The position numbers were made by a program, and so were the translations under genes. Under the pieces are notes generated by a model. The model did not search any database, had not been told where the DNA came from, and saw nothing but the letters and a program-made list of their open reading frames with translations. From positions 114,592,501 to 114,656,500 of the forward strand of contig NC_060213.1 in the NCBI RefSeq assembly GCF_021130785.1: 64,000 nucleotides of DNA, written 5' to 3'. Position 1 is the stretch's first letter. Each line of letters starts with the position of its first letter. This stretch comes from Homalodisca vitripennis. Taxonomy: Eukaryota > Arthropoda > Insecta > Hemiptera > Cicadellidae. Positions 47,252 through 60,410 of this stretch are shown piece after piece.

Positions 47252-47416
47252 ATGTATCACATAGTTAAATGTGTTGTAATATTACTTAGTTTCTTTACAT
47301 ATTTATTTATTTTACGATTTCCTCCCTGTATCATGGATATCTATAAGATCAATAAAAAAAAAATGCTGATACAAACGAAATCCCATGGAGTGACATGCAC
47401 CATCGTCTCAAGTTAA
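47252..47416 (+). CDS. Candidate short ORF with signal-peptide-like start
   Basis: I do not recognise the product. The ORF of 54 codons begins at ATG 47252 and reads MYHIVKCVVILLSFFTYLFI at the N-terminus, a typical hydrophobic secretion or anchor signal. The C-terminal half is lysine-rich (YKINKKK) and runs into a reverse copy of family A from about 47340, so the natural protein, if any, would continue in another exon rather than use this tail. An initiator-like site lies 45 bases upstream. No clear splice donor was found before the repeat. A hydrophobic frame is easy to generate from T-rich DNA, so confidence is low. Confidence 0.2.
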   Translation: MYHIVKCVVILLSFFTYLFILRFPPCIMDIYKINKKKMLIQTKSHGVTCTIVSS

Positions 47417-47500
47417 TAGGCAAGTTTTTCTGGAAATACCGTGTGGACAAACAGACAAAATTTAAGATAGAAATGAAATTTTTAAAGCCCCTTGAGTGAC
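47340..47500 (-). repeat. Family A copy, reverse
   Basis: On the minus strand it reads GATGGTGCATGTCACTCCAT then GGGATTTCG, preceded by TTTGTCTGTCCACACGGTAT. This is the standard family A order. Confidence 0.8.
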
Positions 47501-47989
47501 ATGTAAAAAACTCAACGCTTATCAAAATCGGTTTTTATCAAATAAAATTATACTGTATTTAAATAATTAGAAAAAATGAATTTACTTACTATTTTATTCT
47601 TTACGATGAGGATATTACATGCGCTACAATGATCACCAGTGCTTAAATTCACTAGGATTATTTTTGTGAGTGAAAGAAAGCGGGCAGGTGACTTAGTCTG
47701 GCCTAATGCTGTTATGGTAATTTACATGTTATATCGTTTTGTGAACACGGCTTTGTATTTAAATAAAAGCGTGATATACGGATTAAGTTGAGGATTCACA
47801 ATCTGTATTGAATACAGTTTAACAATCGAACGGGATTGAGATTGCGTAAAGTGAAAACTGATGTTTGTTTAATTTTTTAATCCCTGGTTTAAACTGGGCC
47901 CTACGGCAGTAGCTACACGCCTCCATGTTTTATAATGTGCAGCATTGTTTGAGGGGCCCATATTATAGTATAACAGAAAACAAATAATT
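47501..47989. other. Anonymous AT-rich DNA
   Basis: No supported gene. Confidence 0.55.
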
Positions 47990-48590
47990 TATTATTAGCT
48001 GAGCGTTAACTAACTCTATAACTTAAGGGCTGGAAATATTTCATTTCTCTCTGTATGTTCTTAATATACGAGAGCAAAAATGGTGCATGCCACAGCGTTA
48101 TTTGGCTGAGCGTTACAGAAATTTCTTGCATTGGTCTTATAGGTAACCATGATGGCAAGAAGTAACAGTCGCAGAGTAAACTTTGGATTTAAAGTCTAGT
48201 ATGTGGTGAGTATTACATTGTCGTTTTCGTTCTAAAGTCGATATAAATATATATACTTTCATTTGAAGTTTTCCTCTATTCATTTATTTCTTTCTGTTGG
48301 TACCAGTAGAGAACTGTGATACCATGGACTCTTATATATGACTTATGGAAACATTTTGGATTGAAACTGAGTACACCCATATGAATGTTTAATACTCGTA
48401 TATGACATTGTAACACATGCAGCCTAATAAAGTGAAGAACAAACCTGAAATTTTGCATTGAACCTTAGCGAAGTCTAGTTTGTGATGAGTGTTACATTCC
48501 ATTTTCCCATTTATTTCTTTCTGTTGGTACCATTAGAGAACTGTGATACCATGGACTCTTACACATGACTTATGGATAAATAGGAAAATA
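47990..48590 (+). repeat. Family A copy with internal duplication
   Basis: GGCTGAGCGTTA, GGTGCATGCCAC and GGTAACCATGATGGCAAG place this in family A. The segment CATTTATTTCTTTCTGTTGG then TACCA.TAGAGAACTGTGATA occurs at 48281 and again at 48508, 227 bp apart. The preceding GTCTAGT.TGTG.TGAGT segment occurs at 48194 and 48473. Confidence 0.85.
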
Positions 48591-49061
48591 CGGATTAAAA
48601 TTACATTTAAATGGTCTAAACAAAGCTCAAGACGCGTGAAGAACGAATATGGTTTGAAATTAAATTGATGGTAGGCAGACTATTTTCTTCCCATGGTTCT
48701 ATTTACTTTGAAATATTCAATACTATACCTGACTGTAATAGAATTCATATCGCATTCTGCAATACAAGTTTGATTTTTCTGTTTTATACTATTGTTTGAA
48801 GTGATTTCATTAACACAATTGAGCTTACTTGAACATAAAATTACCTTACATTTTAAGGTCTTCATAAAGATCCTAACTAATTCTTGGAATCCATATTAAC
48901 TTTTTAAAATTAAATTAATAGTATATATTTATTTTTTCTGTTATTTACAAAACAAGTAACACACGGACGTTACTTACTTCATCAATTAGAACTCCGGGAG
49001 TGTTACTGTTGTTGCCAAAGAGTAAGATTTACCATTGCATAGCTTGTGTATTATTTAACTT
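48591..49061. other. Anonymous AT-rich DNA
   Basis: No supported gene. Confidence 0.55.
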
Positions 49062-49111
49062 AAACTATATATATATATATGTGGATATATATATATTTAT
49101 ATATATAGTTT
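49062..49111. repeat. AT-rich 50-bp palindrome-like hairpin
   Basis: AAACTATATATATATATA at the left is mirrored by TATATATATAGTTT at the right around a GTGG centre, forming an almost complete stem. Confidence 0.7.
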
Positions 49112-50243
49112 ATTCAGCACGTAACAGAAAATCTCTCTCTGTTTTACTTTAGAAATTTTATAATTTATTATTTCCATAATACTAGAGACTTGTGTTAGTG
49201 TAGTTTAAAGATTATTTGAGTTTCATAGTTATAAGTAACATTTTAGAAATATTTTAATTTAGAAAGTTAAATGTTGATGTTGATGATCCGTGTTTCCACT
49301 GCTATTTTATTTAGTGTGAGATAAAATATGGATGCTCTCTGTTTAGTTTTTGATGGATAAAGATAGGGATGGAACTCGAGACATCTTACTAGGGAACAAA
49401 AGTGAACATTTTAGTTACTTTTACAACTTAACCAATTTCCCGAAAATGGGATCTCGGGGTTACGGCTAAACATTTTTAAATGTAAAGACGCATTAAATTG
49501 CCCGATTAAAAGAGGCGTGCCCTGCAGCAGGTAATAACTGTCAAACAGATTAAGATAAACATTGTGTATGGAAAGTGTTTTTATGGAAGTTATTTACTTT
49601 CTGAATGTGTATGTTCGTGTTTTGCCCCAATCAATATTTAATTAATTTCAATGATCTGACATTGTGTACTGGGTAAATATATATATGTTATATATTTCCA
49701 CATATATTAATATATATATTATATTATATATTGGATGATATAGAAAGCTCTAGCTTCCATTGTTCATATTCTTTGATAAAGACCTTTTTGGGGAAATGGG
49801 CAAGGTTGTGATTGTGAAAAAGTTCAATTGTATTTCTTAGAATGGTTTTCCCTCCCCTTAAAAGTTCATCCCTCCGTTTTTATCTTTCAAATTCTAAACA
49901 GATTGTATCCAAACTTTTAACACAATACTTTATAAATCAATGACTGTATAAATATATGTGTATACTGGGACATATACAGTCTATATGTATATATTATATG
50001 TATTATGTATATTACATATGTATTATGTATATATATATATATATATATACATATAAGCTTTAGTAAATTACTGTACAATTAAAACAAAGTGTTTTTTAAA
50101 CATTGGCAGTATTTCGGTGAAAACCGTCTTCAGGTGCAAAAATTGTATAAGATATAAAAATATAAAAGAAAACAGTTCAAACGAAAGTAAATAAATAATA
50201 ATAATAAATACAGATGACATGAACTAAACCATTGTTCCATTTT
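49112..50243. other. AT-rich DNA with interrupted TA tracts
   Basis: Degenerate TATATGTATATTA-type tracts occur at 49675-49735 and 49945-50055. No gene is supported. Confidence 0.6.
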
Positions 50244-52364
<2,121 letters not shown>

Positions 52365-52580
52365 TAACACTCAGCCAAATTCCATAAAGTCACATAAACT
52401 ATCATGGAACTCGTGGTAACTATACAGGGTGTACCACGAGTAACCCGAAAGAGACTCAGGTAGTTTTGTATCATAAAAACAATGAAAAAATTTTCATAAA
52501 CATATGTCTTGAAATGCGTTTACGAGCTATGACTAGCGAAATGTTTCGCCCGAATTCTAGGAAAGAACGGAAATAGAGCA
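52365..52580 (-). repeat. Family A fragment followed by ACAGGGTGT-type repeat end
   Basis: CTCAGCCAAATTCCATAAAG at about 52375 matches 8792 and 9229 (family A, reverse). It is followed at about 52426 by TACAGGGTGTACCACGAG, then CGTTTACGAGCTATGA near 52518. TACAGGGTG strings mark ends of several dispersed arthropod repeats; which one is unknown. Confidence 0.5.
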
Positions 52581-52736
52581 AAACGGATGATCATACGGAT
52601 AATATATATACGTAATATATTATATATAGACCTATACCGTAAATTATAAATAAAGTAATAAGTATAATCTTTCAATTTATAAGTATAATTAATCAAAGCT
52701 CAAACATTGCAAACATTTGAATCGCAAAAAAGTACT

Positions 52737-52808
52737 TGCTCCGCCTTGTGAGTCGAACCCGGATCTCTCACTTGCCGGGTGAATGTGCTACCATTACACC
52801 ACAGAGCG
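52737..52808 (-). tRNA. tRNA-like pseudogene or tRNA-derived SINE head (GGC loop)
   Basis: On the minus strand the 72 bases fold as a tRNA. A 6-of-7-pair acceptor (CGCTCTG with CGGAGCA), T8-G9, a perfect D stem (GTGT with GCAC) around AATGGTA, an anticodon stem (TTCAC with GTGAG) around the loop CCGGCAA, and a T-loop TTCGACT are visible. GGC would read alanine codons, but base 33 is C instead of the near-universal U, and the T stem is broken (CACAAGG where CCCGG is expected). A-box (TGGTGTAATGG) and B-box (GGTTCGACTCA) are close to consensus. A T6 run just beyond the 3' end could terminate polymerase III. I favour a SINE head or pseudogene over a working tRNA. Confidence 0.7.
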
Positions 52809-52996
52809 CTTACTTTTTCCGATTCAATTATTTTGTATTTGGCCGTATCTGTCACATATGCGTTTTAATAAGCAAACTAACATATGATCGGAAGACCAAA
52901 TAACTGTCAAATGACTTTTATTTACGTTAAACTTTTTTTATAAATGGCAATAGCCTTATTTAATTTCAATAAACATTGAATCGCTTAAAAAGTACT

Positions 52997-53050
52997 TGCT
53001 CCGCCGGGAGTCGAACCCGGATCTCTCACTTGCCGGGTGAATGTGCTACC
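52997..53050 (-). tRNA. Truncated second tRNA-like copy
   Basis: This keeps the 3' acceptor strand, an intact T arm (CCGGG, TTCGACT, CCCGG) with a perfect B-box (GGTTCGACTCC), and the same GGC loop. It stops within the D arm, where AT-rich microsatellite begins. It cannot be a functional tRNA. Confidence 0.75.
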
Positions 53051-53054
53051 GGCA

Positions 53055-53103
53055 ATATATAAATATAATATATTATATATATTATATATATATCATATAT
53101 ATA

Positions 53104-53160
<57 letters not shown>
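53055..53160. repeat. AT-rich tract and (TA)n microsatellite
   Basis: Irregular TATAAT motifs to 53108, then an uninterrupted TA run to 53159. Confidence 0.97.
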
Positions 53161-53162
<2 letters not shown>

Positions 53163-53197
53163 TTACCTAGCAACTCAGCTAATTCCAATGTACATAG

Positions 53198-53770
53198 TTT
53201 TTATTCGCAGATGGCTTAGGTTTAAATGTCAGGGAAAGTAGTACTATGGAGGCCCATAACACCCTAGAAGATAAGACAAAAATAGTTGTAGACTGGTGCT
53301 GAGCTAATAAGTTAAGTCTAAATGCTGGGAAGGTGCAGGACTTAGCACTTAGTTTGTCACCAAAAAGGAAAGTAAATCTGTGCTTTGAAGTTCCTGAGCA
53401 TATTTTTACGAACTGACTTAAAATGGGGTAATCATATTGACAATGTAGCCACCACACTAGCAAAGGGGCTCTTTTTCGACATCTCTAAAGATCAGTGTTA
53501 CTCCTGACATCCTTCTGAGCATATAATATGCTTACATTCAAAGGCCATCTTAGCTACAGTATCTACTTATGGGGTAATTCCGGATGGTGTAAAAAGATTT
53601 TACGTTACAGAAGAGGGCAGTCAGGTTAATATGTGGCGCTCCGGATCAAAGCCATTGTAAACCTTTATTCATACGCCTAGGAGTAATTTCATTGCCATTA
53701 TTGTACGTCTTCTTCTCAACGTTGTTGTACATTAAAGTTACATATACTTGAATTAACATTTTTGTTTGAA
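53198..53770 (+). pseudogene. Reverse-transcriptase relic of a non-LTR (jockey-like) retrotransposon
   Basis: Starting at 53204 the frame reads FADGLGLN, corresponding to the catalytic FADD box with the second Asp changed to Gly. About 30 residues later comes VVDWC, a stop, then ANKLSLNAGKV, the usual W-C--N-L-LN--K block. After a frame change LKWGNHIDNVATTLAKGLFF near 53415-53475 matches the L-W--HI------LA-G-F block. Near 53690-53745 GVISLPLLYVFFSTLLYIKV matches the conserved IL-LP-LYI----LYVK block. The order of motifs is typical of LINE reverse transcriptases of the jockey group. The 5' part of the polymerase, the endonuclease and a poly-A tail are not visible. At least one stop and two frame changes mean it is inactive. 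Confidence 0.8.
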
Positions 53771-53880
53771 ATTAAACACACGTACATCAAGCATTTTCAG
53801 TTCATTTTCTGGTATTTTAGTATGTTGTTCTATAACACGAAAAGATTCTACTAGTTATTATATTTCACTATAGTCTTGAA
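53758..53880 (+). repeat. Repeat D, copy 2
   Basis: Matches 10479-10600 through TACATCAAGCATT, ATTTTCTGGTATTTTAGTAT and TGTTCTATAA. It directly follows the reverse-transcriptase relic, so repeat D may be the 3' region of that retrotransposon. Confidence 0.6.
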
Positions 53881-54469
53881 TACTTTGGTACTAATCAAAT
53901 GTACTGTGCTAATTCTATAATAACAGTAAGTGATTTTGTAATACGCAGATAAATGTTACTAGTCGAAAATATGATTCTTCAGGAGTCTAGTATTTTGACG
54001 TAGTTAAATCTAAATTTACTGGAAAATATTCTAGCCTTAGTGAAAGGGCTTTGACTCAAATTACCTACTTTAAAGTCTTCAACAATTCAAATCACCGTCA
54101 GGTAAACTTACTTACTTTAAAAACAGGATAGAATCATAAAACTCTTTACAAAGATCATTATGAGGCATTTAACGAGAATTAATTACAAGATATCACTACA
54201 TAAACTCTAATTTAAAAATAAACCTATTCTTGAAAAAATATTTATTTTATCAACATGAATGTGATTAACCTTGTAAAAAGCTTACAGATTTCTGTGAAAA
54301 GAGCATTGACTTGCAAATTTGCTTTTATATAAGGCGACAACTTATTTTAAAACTACATCGAACAACATAACTTTCATTAGATAATATATAAATAAATAAT
54401 TCTTGTGATAATCGTGTTCCTATAGAAAATTACCAACATAAGTTTGATCCGTTGTATAATTCCGGTGAT
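53881..54469. other. Anonymous AT-rich DNA
   Basis: No clear coding signal; may belong to neighbouring retroelement relics. Confidence 0.5.
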
Positions 54470-54780
54470 TTATACGACAGAATCAACCTTTTTGAAGATA
54501 ATAATAGAAGTATTGAAAACTTGTCTATTTAAGACCTTTCTACAGATCAAATACGTGAATTGTCATAGGATATCACTCTCTGTCCAACACCAACATTTGA
54601 TGAAATTAATTTAATTGAACACGCATTATATTTTGCTCTTAATATTTTAATTAAAATTTATTTCCAACTCATAAATCTCAACCTTTCTAATGTACCTATG
54701 TGCTTGGGGAATTCAAAGAACAAAGTGATTGGAAGTCTCCACCTGTATCACTTGGTCAATCCGTCGAAAAATTTTCAATG
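54470..54780 (+). pseudogene. Possible Penelope-like or related retroelement coding relic
   Basis: The plus strand at 54536-54640 reads LSTDQIRELS, a stop, then DITLCPTPTFDEINLIEHAL. After a frame change, FKEQSDWKSPP appears near 54710-54745. The series L---Q---L--G---CPTP--D--NL followed by a K-K-W-PP type block is what I recall upstream of the reverse transcriptase in Penelope-like elements, but the stretch is short and degenerate. It contains stops and a frameshift. No GIY-YIG domain or terminal repeat was found. The alternative is another retroelement or a coincidental frame. Confidence 0.35.
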
Positions 54781-55019
54781 TATCCTCCCAAATTTGTCAA
54801 TTTGATTTTTTCATGATCGTTAAAAAATATTAGAAAACCCATATTAAATTATTTAAAACAATGAAAATATAATTGTACTATCAGACAGATAGGGGTTGAC
54901 GATTTATAATTCAAAAAATAAATGATTGTTATAATGAAGAATAGAGATAACGGGTTGATAATTAAAATAAAAAATTACTGCAAGATGACCCAACCAAAGG
55001 ATTTAACAAAACTATAAAA
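54781..55019. other. Anonymous AT-rich DNA
   Basis: No supported feature. Confidence 0.55.
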
Positions 55020-55215
55020 TCATTTTTGTATGTTTGCCTGCCTGTCTATCTATCTATATGTATGTACGGACGATATTTTGCAAAATTCAACTTGAAACCT
55101 TTGCATGAAACTTCATTTATATACGATGAACACTGAATTTGATGATGGTGCATGTCACTGTAGGGCTAGCAAATAGTTTTACATTTTTATATGAGTAACC
55201 ATATTGAAAACGAGG
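55020..55215 (+). repeat. Family A copy abutting long repeat L
   Basis: TGCCTGCCTGTCTATCTATC near 55033, CTTTGCATGAAACTTCATTT near 55099, TGATGGTGCATGTCACTGTA near 55142 and GAGTAACCATATTG near 55194 follow the family A order. Confidence 0.8.
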
Positions 55216-55257
55216 AAAATAGTTAAACAAATAAATCTCAAAACAACTATGAATTAT

Positions 55258-57020
55258 CATGTCGTTTTATTAAGTGACAATTTTATTCATACAGTAAAAA
55301 GAAAATATGTTAAAAGGCGGAGACAAAATTTGACTTCAATGTACTCTTACATGTAGTACCCTCGCTAGCTTCCTAGAATATTTAGAGGAACACTGCTATA
55401 AAACTTAACTTACTGAAAAAATGTGAGTGTAACACGAGGCCAGATATCTCTAGAAAGATTTCATCTGTACCTTTTGAATTTTGTAGGAAAAGTTCATTTC
55501 TACATAGACAAGAATGAGTTCTAAGATGGTGCATAACTAACCATGGAATTAGGCTGAGCGTCATTGATGTCTGTCACTCAGCAAGCCTAACACAATTTCT
55601 CTTTTGTCTAAAGGGAGGATTTAGAGAATTCTTTTTTGTACGATTATATGTCTGTCTATCAGTCCTTAGGATATCTATAGAATGATATGAGTTATATAGT
55701 TTTGAATCTTTGCATGCAACTTTAGCGAAGCCTGTTACGCGTCATGTGGTGTGGAGTATTCATATATTGTATAATAAAAACATGCAATTTCGGGACGGCT
55801 ATAGAGAACCAAATAGCTCACATTTATTATCAGCATTTCCAAGAATCTTAAGTTTGATTTTATACCGCTCATTCTTAACAAAATGTTAACCATGCTTAAC
55901 TAAATCTTCTAGGAGCACTAATAGTTTTGAACATTTTAGATCTAAAAGTTTTGGATCTATTAAAAAAGACAATAGTATTGAGAGATATGCGAGGACTACA
56001 TCTATATGAGCTTAATTACGTACAATACACATCCTTATACTCATAACAATGTTAAGCTTCAATCGTAATATATTCCCTGAAACATAAACACAATATTCTC
56101 TTTGGACAACTCTCTTTAATAAAGTTCAATAAACGTCGAGAACAAACGGTGAGATAGAATTATATTCTGCTGCCGATCTTGGAGTGTTGTATTACTCTGT
56201 AAGGATAAAATGTAATTCCAATTCCTGCATTAATATTGCGAGCTCTTTTGGTTCTTAACAAACTGTATGCAACATTGCTGTATGTTTAGTGAGGCGCAAA
56301 TATAAACATTGTAGCGAATTGAAAATATTAAGTATTAGTAAACTTTGAGGATATTAGAGTTTATTGAAATTTATATGTTATAAAAGTATGCGGGTTTCTG
56401 ATATAATAATTCAGTTTTGTACCGATTTATACATGAATTAAAACTACTGACAGTTGATATTGTCTTTGAGCGGTACTAGTGAAAACTAATAAACCTCCAT
56501 CATCGGAACTGACCCTGGGATCAAGTTTTAATGCCATATTCAACAGGATAGTTTCCTAACAAAACCTCATGAAAAGGTTCTTTACTGTATACAATACAAG
56601 GTTAGAACATTACTTTGTTTTAAGGAATATACCTTATAGTTACAATAATTAATTTTACACATATAATGTAACCGTGCACTTATTACTATGCCTATATAAT
56701 TTTATAAAACAGAAGTGAAATAAAAATTCAGTAATTGTAACTACTGATAGAAAAATAAGTCCAGTTAGCTGAGGGTTAGACAAGCCGGAAAAATTTGTTT
56801 ATCTGTCTGTCCGCAAAGAACAATCAATAAATCAACCTGACATATAATAATAAAATTTTGCAAAATGCATCATTTCTATATAGACAACATTGATATTGGT
56901 GATTATTCCTCCATTCGATGGAAGTTAGCTGGAGCGATAGTATTAATTTTTGTAAAGTTGATTTTGTTTAGATTAAGATTGTGAAATATTATAATGTATT
57001 ATGAGCAAGTGCTCTTGTAA
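55258..57020 (+). repeat. Long repeat L, copy 2, left part
   Basis: Colinear with 15968-17600. The right part (56760-56960) again holds family A motifs, including TATCTGTCTGTCCGC near 56800 and CCATTCGATGGAAGTTAGCT near 56911. Divergence from copy 1 is substantial but order is conserved throughout. Confidence 0.9.
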
Positions 57021-57029
57021 GAGGATTTA

Positions 57030-57945
57030 AATAATAGGTTCGATTGGCAATACAACACCCTCAAATGAACCAACACGTATTATATTTGTAATAGCATCTC
57101 CTTATATTGATTAAAATTTTAATTAACATCAACCGACATATTGAACACAACTTTCATACCAATTATGTTTTAATATTATTCATTACAATTTATTTCGTGT
57201 TGCAATAAATATGTGTTCATGAACTAACGTGAGAAAACTTTCTTTTAAAATATCTAAACATTTACATGATTAATACAAATGAGTGACTTTTCCAAATTGA
57301 GAACATTAAAATAAAATATATGGAATAAGAAAATATGAATTTCAATATTAAACTATTCATTTGATTTCTACACATTATAATTCCTTTCATACACACATCT
57401 TTTCTACACATCATTTTCATTACTTTAGGTACAGGTACCTTGGAATTGTAAATGAGACGTATTAAAATGATTAATGAACCCTGATATATAACACCACGTT
57501 CCTAAAATTAAATACAAGATTTTCTTAACTTACATTTTTTTTACACTTGACACTTATTACGCCTAAAAGATTTTTCCCCGCATACAAACACAAGCACTGG
57601 CACTCCTGAACGTCGTTTTTTTCGAATCCAGTCCTTGACTTCTTGCCTCTCCCTCGTTGTTCCTAATTTTTGATGTTGTTGCCCCCGCCAGCTCTCCTGA
57701 CCACGCATATCTCTCCATCATAATTGGTGAGTACCAATTTTCCATATCAGCATGGCTGTCCCTTACATCGTCGCATGATTTTTAGAAATAAGCATTTCCG
57801 CTGCTTAAACAAGCATTTCCCGTTTGTTCATCATCGGTGTCTGGGCGAATGTACGTATCCACTTACATCCGGAGGATGTTTGTTTCGAATTGTAATACAA
57901 GACTTCCTTTCCAGCAACTATCTGTACATTGATTCTATGAATTTT
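57030..57945. other. Block present in L copy 2 only
   Basis: L homology breaks near 56960-57020 and resumes near 57955, while copy 1 passes directly at about 17640. The extra 0.9 kb includes a GC-enriched segment, 57575-57720, that is open on the minus strand (60 codons) and on the plus strand beyond 57724, without motifs I can name. It may be a nested insertion; ends and target duplication are not clear. Confidence 0.6.
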
Positions 57946-57954
57946 GTTATACTA

Positions 57955-58810
57955 ATAATTACGTATGTCTTACATTTTTCATTGCTCCTATAGGTACCAT
58001 GATGACAACTAGGAAACTGCACGATGGATAAATTTGTAAATAAACAGAATAAAACAATATGACATTTTTACATGTGCATAATAATACATGTAAACTAGTA
58101 AAATGACCTGAAATTCTTCATGCAACCTCAACGAAAACTGTTTTTGATGTGGCGTACTCCTACCTCCTAATGAGTAAAAATAGACTTTTCTATCATTGGT
58201 GTTATTATTCTCATTATTAAATGAGAGGTTATGATGTTTATGTTCCTCTGTCAGTTTATCCTCTATCCCAGATACCAAATGAAGGAATATTTAGATTCGG
58301 TCTCGTGTAAACCTTAATGTCCTCTGCAGCCATTTTTATTTTTACGTTTCTTTCAACAAATGGCAGCTGGTGTATCTTTATCCTTCAGTGCTTCAGTCAC
58401 GTATTTTACTGTTTTTTTTTTTTTTATATAATTTCACTTGAAATGCTTTTGATTGAACAGCTTAGAGCCCTGTTCTAAGGTAGCAATCCATTTAGTATCA
58501 AAGAAATAAAGACGTCATTTCTGCACAAGAATAAACATGGTTTTTTAGGAAACAGGTTTCGTTTCAAACTTTTTATCTATGTAATTGCTTGCCCTAAAAT
58601 CCATTGCGTTATGGCGATATAATGTACTTAATGTAATGTGCGTGTAGTTTGATATTCTATGTTCAGTGTGAGGCAATTTCTCTGTATTCCTTCAAAAAGT
58701 CCCCTGCAGTAAATTTTATCTAATTTACTAACTCAATATTTGTTAAATTTTAATTTATTATTTGGTTTAAAATTTTTTATCGTTACCTAGTTTGTAGTTT
58801 TTCATTATTG
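57955..58810 (+). repeat. Long repeat L, copy 2, middle part
   Basis: Matches 17640-18010 and then 19100-19520 without the CpG-rich block of copy 1. Anchors are GATTCGGTCTCGTGTAAACC near 58295, CCTCTGCAGCCATTTTTATT near 58321 and TTAGAGCCCTGTTCTAAGG near 58461. Confidence 0.9.
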
Positions 58811-59467
58811 GTTGTTATTTTTTCTATTTGGCCCATTACAGCCAATTCGATATAATACAGGTAAATTGCTGGTGAAATTTGTCGTAAAGTTAATTTGTAT
58901 ACTTCTGCTTTTCGTAGAGTCTTGACAAGTATACAACGTTTAGAGCATTCTAACACAACCCATAAACGGTTAGGAGTCAGTCTTACCAAGAGAGTTAATA
59001 AAAAAAGTGCCCAACACAATAGGTATTACTGTAGACAGTTGTTAAATTATCTTACCCAAATGAGGACCCCATATAGCCTCATTACTAAATTTTCAATTTG
59101 GCCAAGTTTTTAAAGAAAAATTTACGCCCATGTAATGGTAGTAAATACTGGTGGAAACATTTTTAAAAGTTCGTTTTCTAATTAAGTTGCGGAACAACAT
59201 TCAATTATATAACATTTTTCGTATTTATTAACTTTTAATATTTACAGTTCTGACACTCAAAATTTTGAAGTTACTAAATTATATAACGGTTCTAATTATA
59301 TTATTGATTGCAAACAAAGAAATTAAATATTTTTAAAACTCAGAGAAAAAAAGGCTAAATGATTGTCAATTAAGTGCTTGTAGATACATTTTTTTCAGAC
59401 AAATAATACAGATCTAACTTTAAAAACTAAGGCTTAAGAGTTAACATTTTAAAATACTTTATACAAC
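58811..59467. other. Unaligned middle of L copy 2
   Basis: Position in the colinear order implies that it belongs to L, but I cannot align it by eye with 19520-22400. Overlapping open frames on both strands (58783-59113) have no recognisable product. Confidence 0.45.
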
Positions 59468-59735
59468 ACTGAAAGAAAATTATGAACGTTTAATATAGCA
59501 GTTATTTATCAATAATTTGTTATTTCGTTGTGGCAATCACAGCTGTAAAGTTTTCTCATAAAGTAACAAGTGGCGTACAAGTTACAGTAAAGTTTTACCT
59601 AAACATCTTACAGACTGAGTCTGACCCACTTGAGTTGATAAGATATGGCAACAGACGTGACTCTACTGTTCCATTTCCCGCCTTTCCGCTAGGGAATGGC
59701 TAGATTTTATGTGCTACAAGAAACAGTCACTGTGG
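59468..59735 (+). repeat. Long repeat L, copy 2, right end
   Basis: Nearly identical to 22400-22690 over GTACAAGTTACAGTAAAG, GAGTCTGACCCACTTGAG, AGATATGGCAACAGACGTG and CTCTACTGTTCCATTTCC. Similarity ends at about 59735, matching the end of copy 1. Confidence 0.93.
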
Positions 59736-60029
59736 AACTGAAGGCACAAGTTGGACACATTGTGTATGGATAAATCTCTCCGAACCATGGGTTGAAGTTT
59801 TACCCAGGAGTAATTGTTTGGTATCATAAAAGGATCGTGTTAGCATGATATGCTCAAGAGAGACAAGGTTAAATTTGTACTATGAGTAATTAAATTTTTT
59901 AGTATTTTCTGGTTTTTGAAGTATGAAACTACCGGAGTTGAAATACATAATAAGTGTAACTTTGTCTTTGGCTTTACAAAAATTTCAGTTCAAACCCCTA
60001 TTTATGCAGGTTGGAGTATGCCTCACCAA
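59736..60029. other. Anonymous DNA
   Basis: No supported gene. Confidence 0.5.
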
Positions 60030-60410
60030 GTGTAGCATTAAAGGCTTCGCTTAAGTTGAATACAAAAAGACTATAGCTCATTTAATTCTCAAGATGACCT
60101 GCAGGCTGACTGACAATCATACAAAAGACACATGTTCTCACCTCCTAGTCAGACAGCCTCCACAGAGATGTTAATTACGCTCAGTCAGATCCGATGGATA
60201 TACATCACCTTATTCAAACTCATTATTCACTATATAGACATTAAGGTATATAAATAATAGAACCTTATAATTGTACAGAGTAAATTGTTCTCGGGTTATC
60301 CTGTAGATAGTTCAGTGGGATAGCTCAAGGCTGATCCAAATTGCATAGAGGGGCATTCCCATTATCAAACACAAATCCATAGCATGATCATGTGACATAA
60401 AGGCACATAG
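60030..60410 (-). repeat. Family A fragments, reverse
   Basis: GGCTTCGCTTAAGTTGAAT at about 60041 and ACTATAGCTCATTTAATTCT at about 60070 match the family A segment seen forward at 55660-55735. GGCTGATCCAAATTGCATAG at about 60329 matches the CTCAGCCAAATTCCATAGAG segment. The two fragments are separated by about 200 bp. Confidence 0.7.

Larger units (their letters stand above)
52722..53050 (-). repeat. Direct repeat of the tRNA-like unit, period 260 bp
   Basis: The string AAGTACTTGCTCCGCC occurs at 52730 and 52990, 260 bp apart, each followed by the tRNA-like sequence. The intervening 170 bp could be a SINE body. The arrangement fits a tRNA-derived SINE dimer or a local duplication. Confidence 0.7.

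Noticed and set aside
57724..58278. ORFs on both strands
   Set aside because: They overlap family A and L sequence without conservation of frame between copies.
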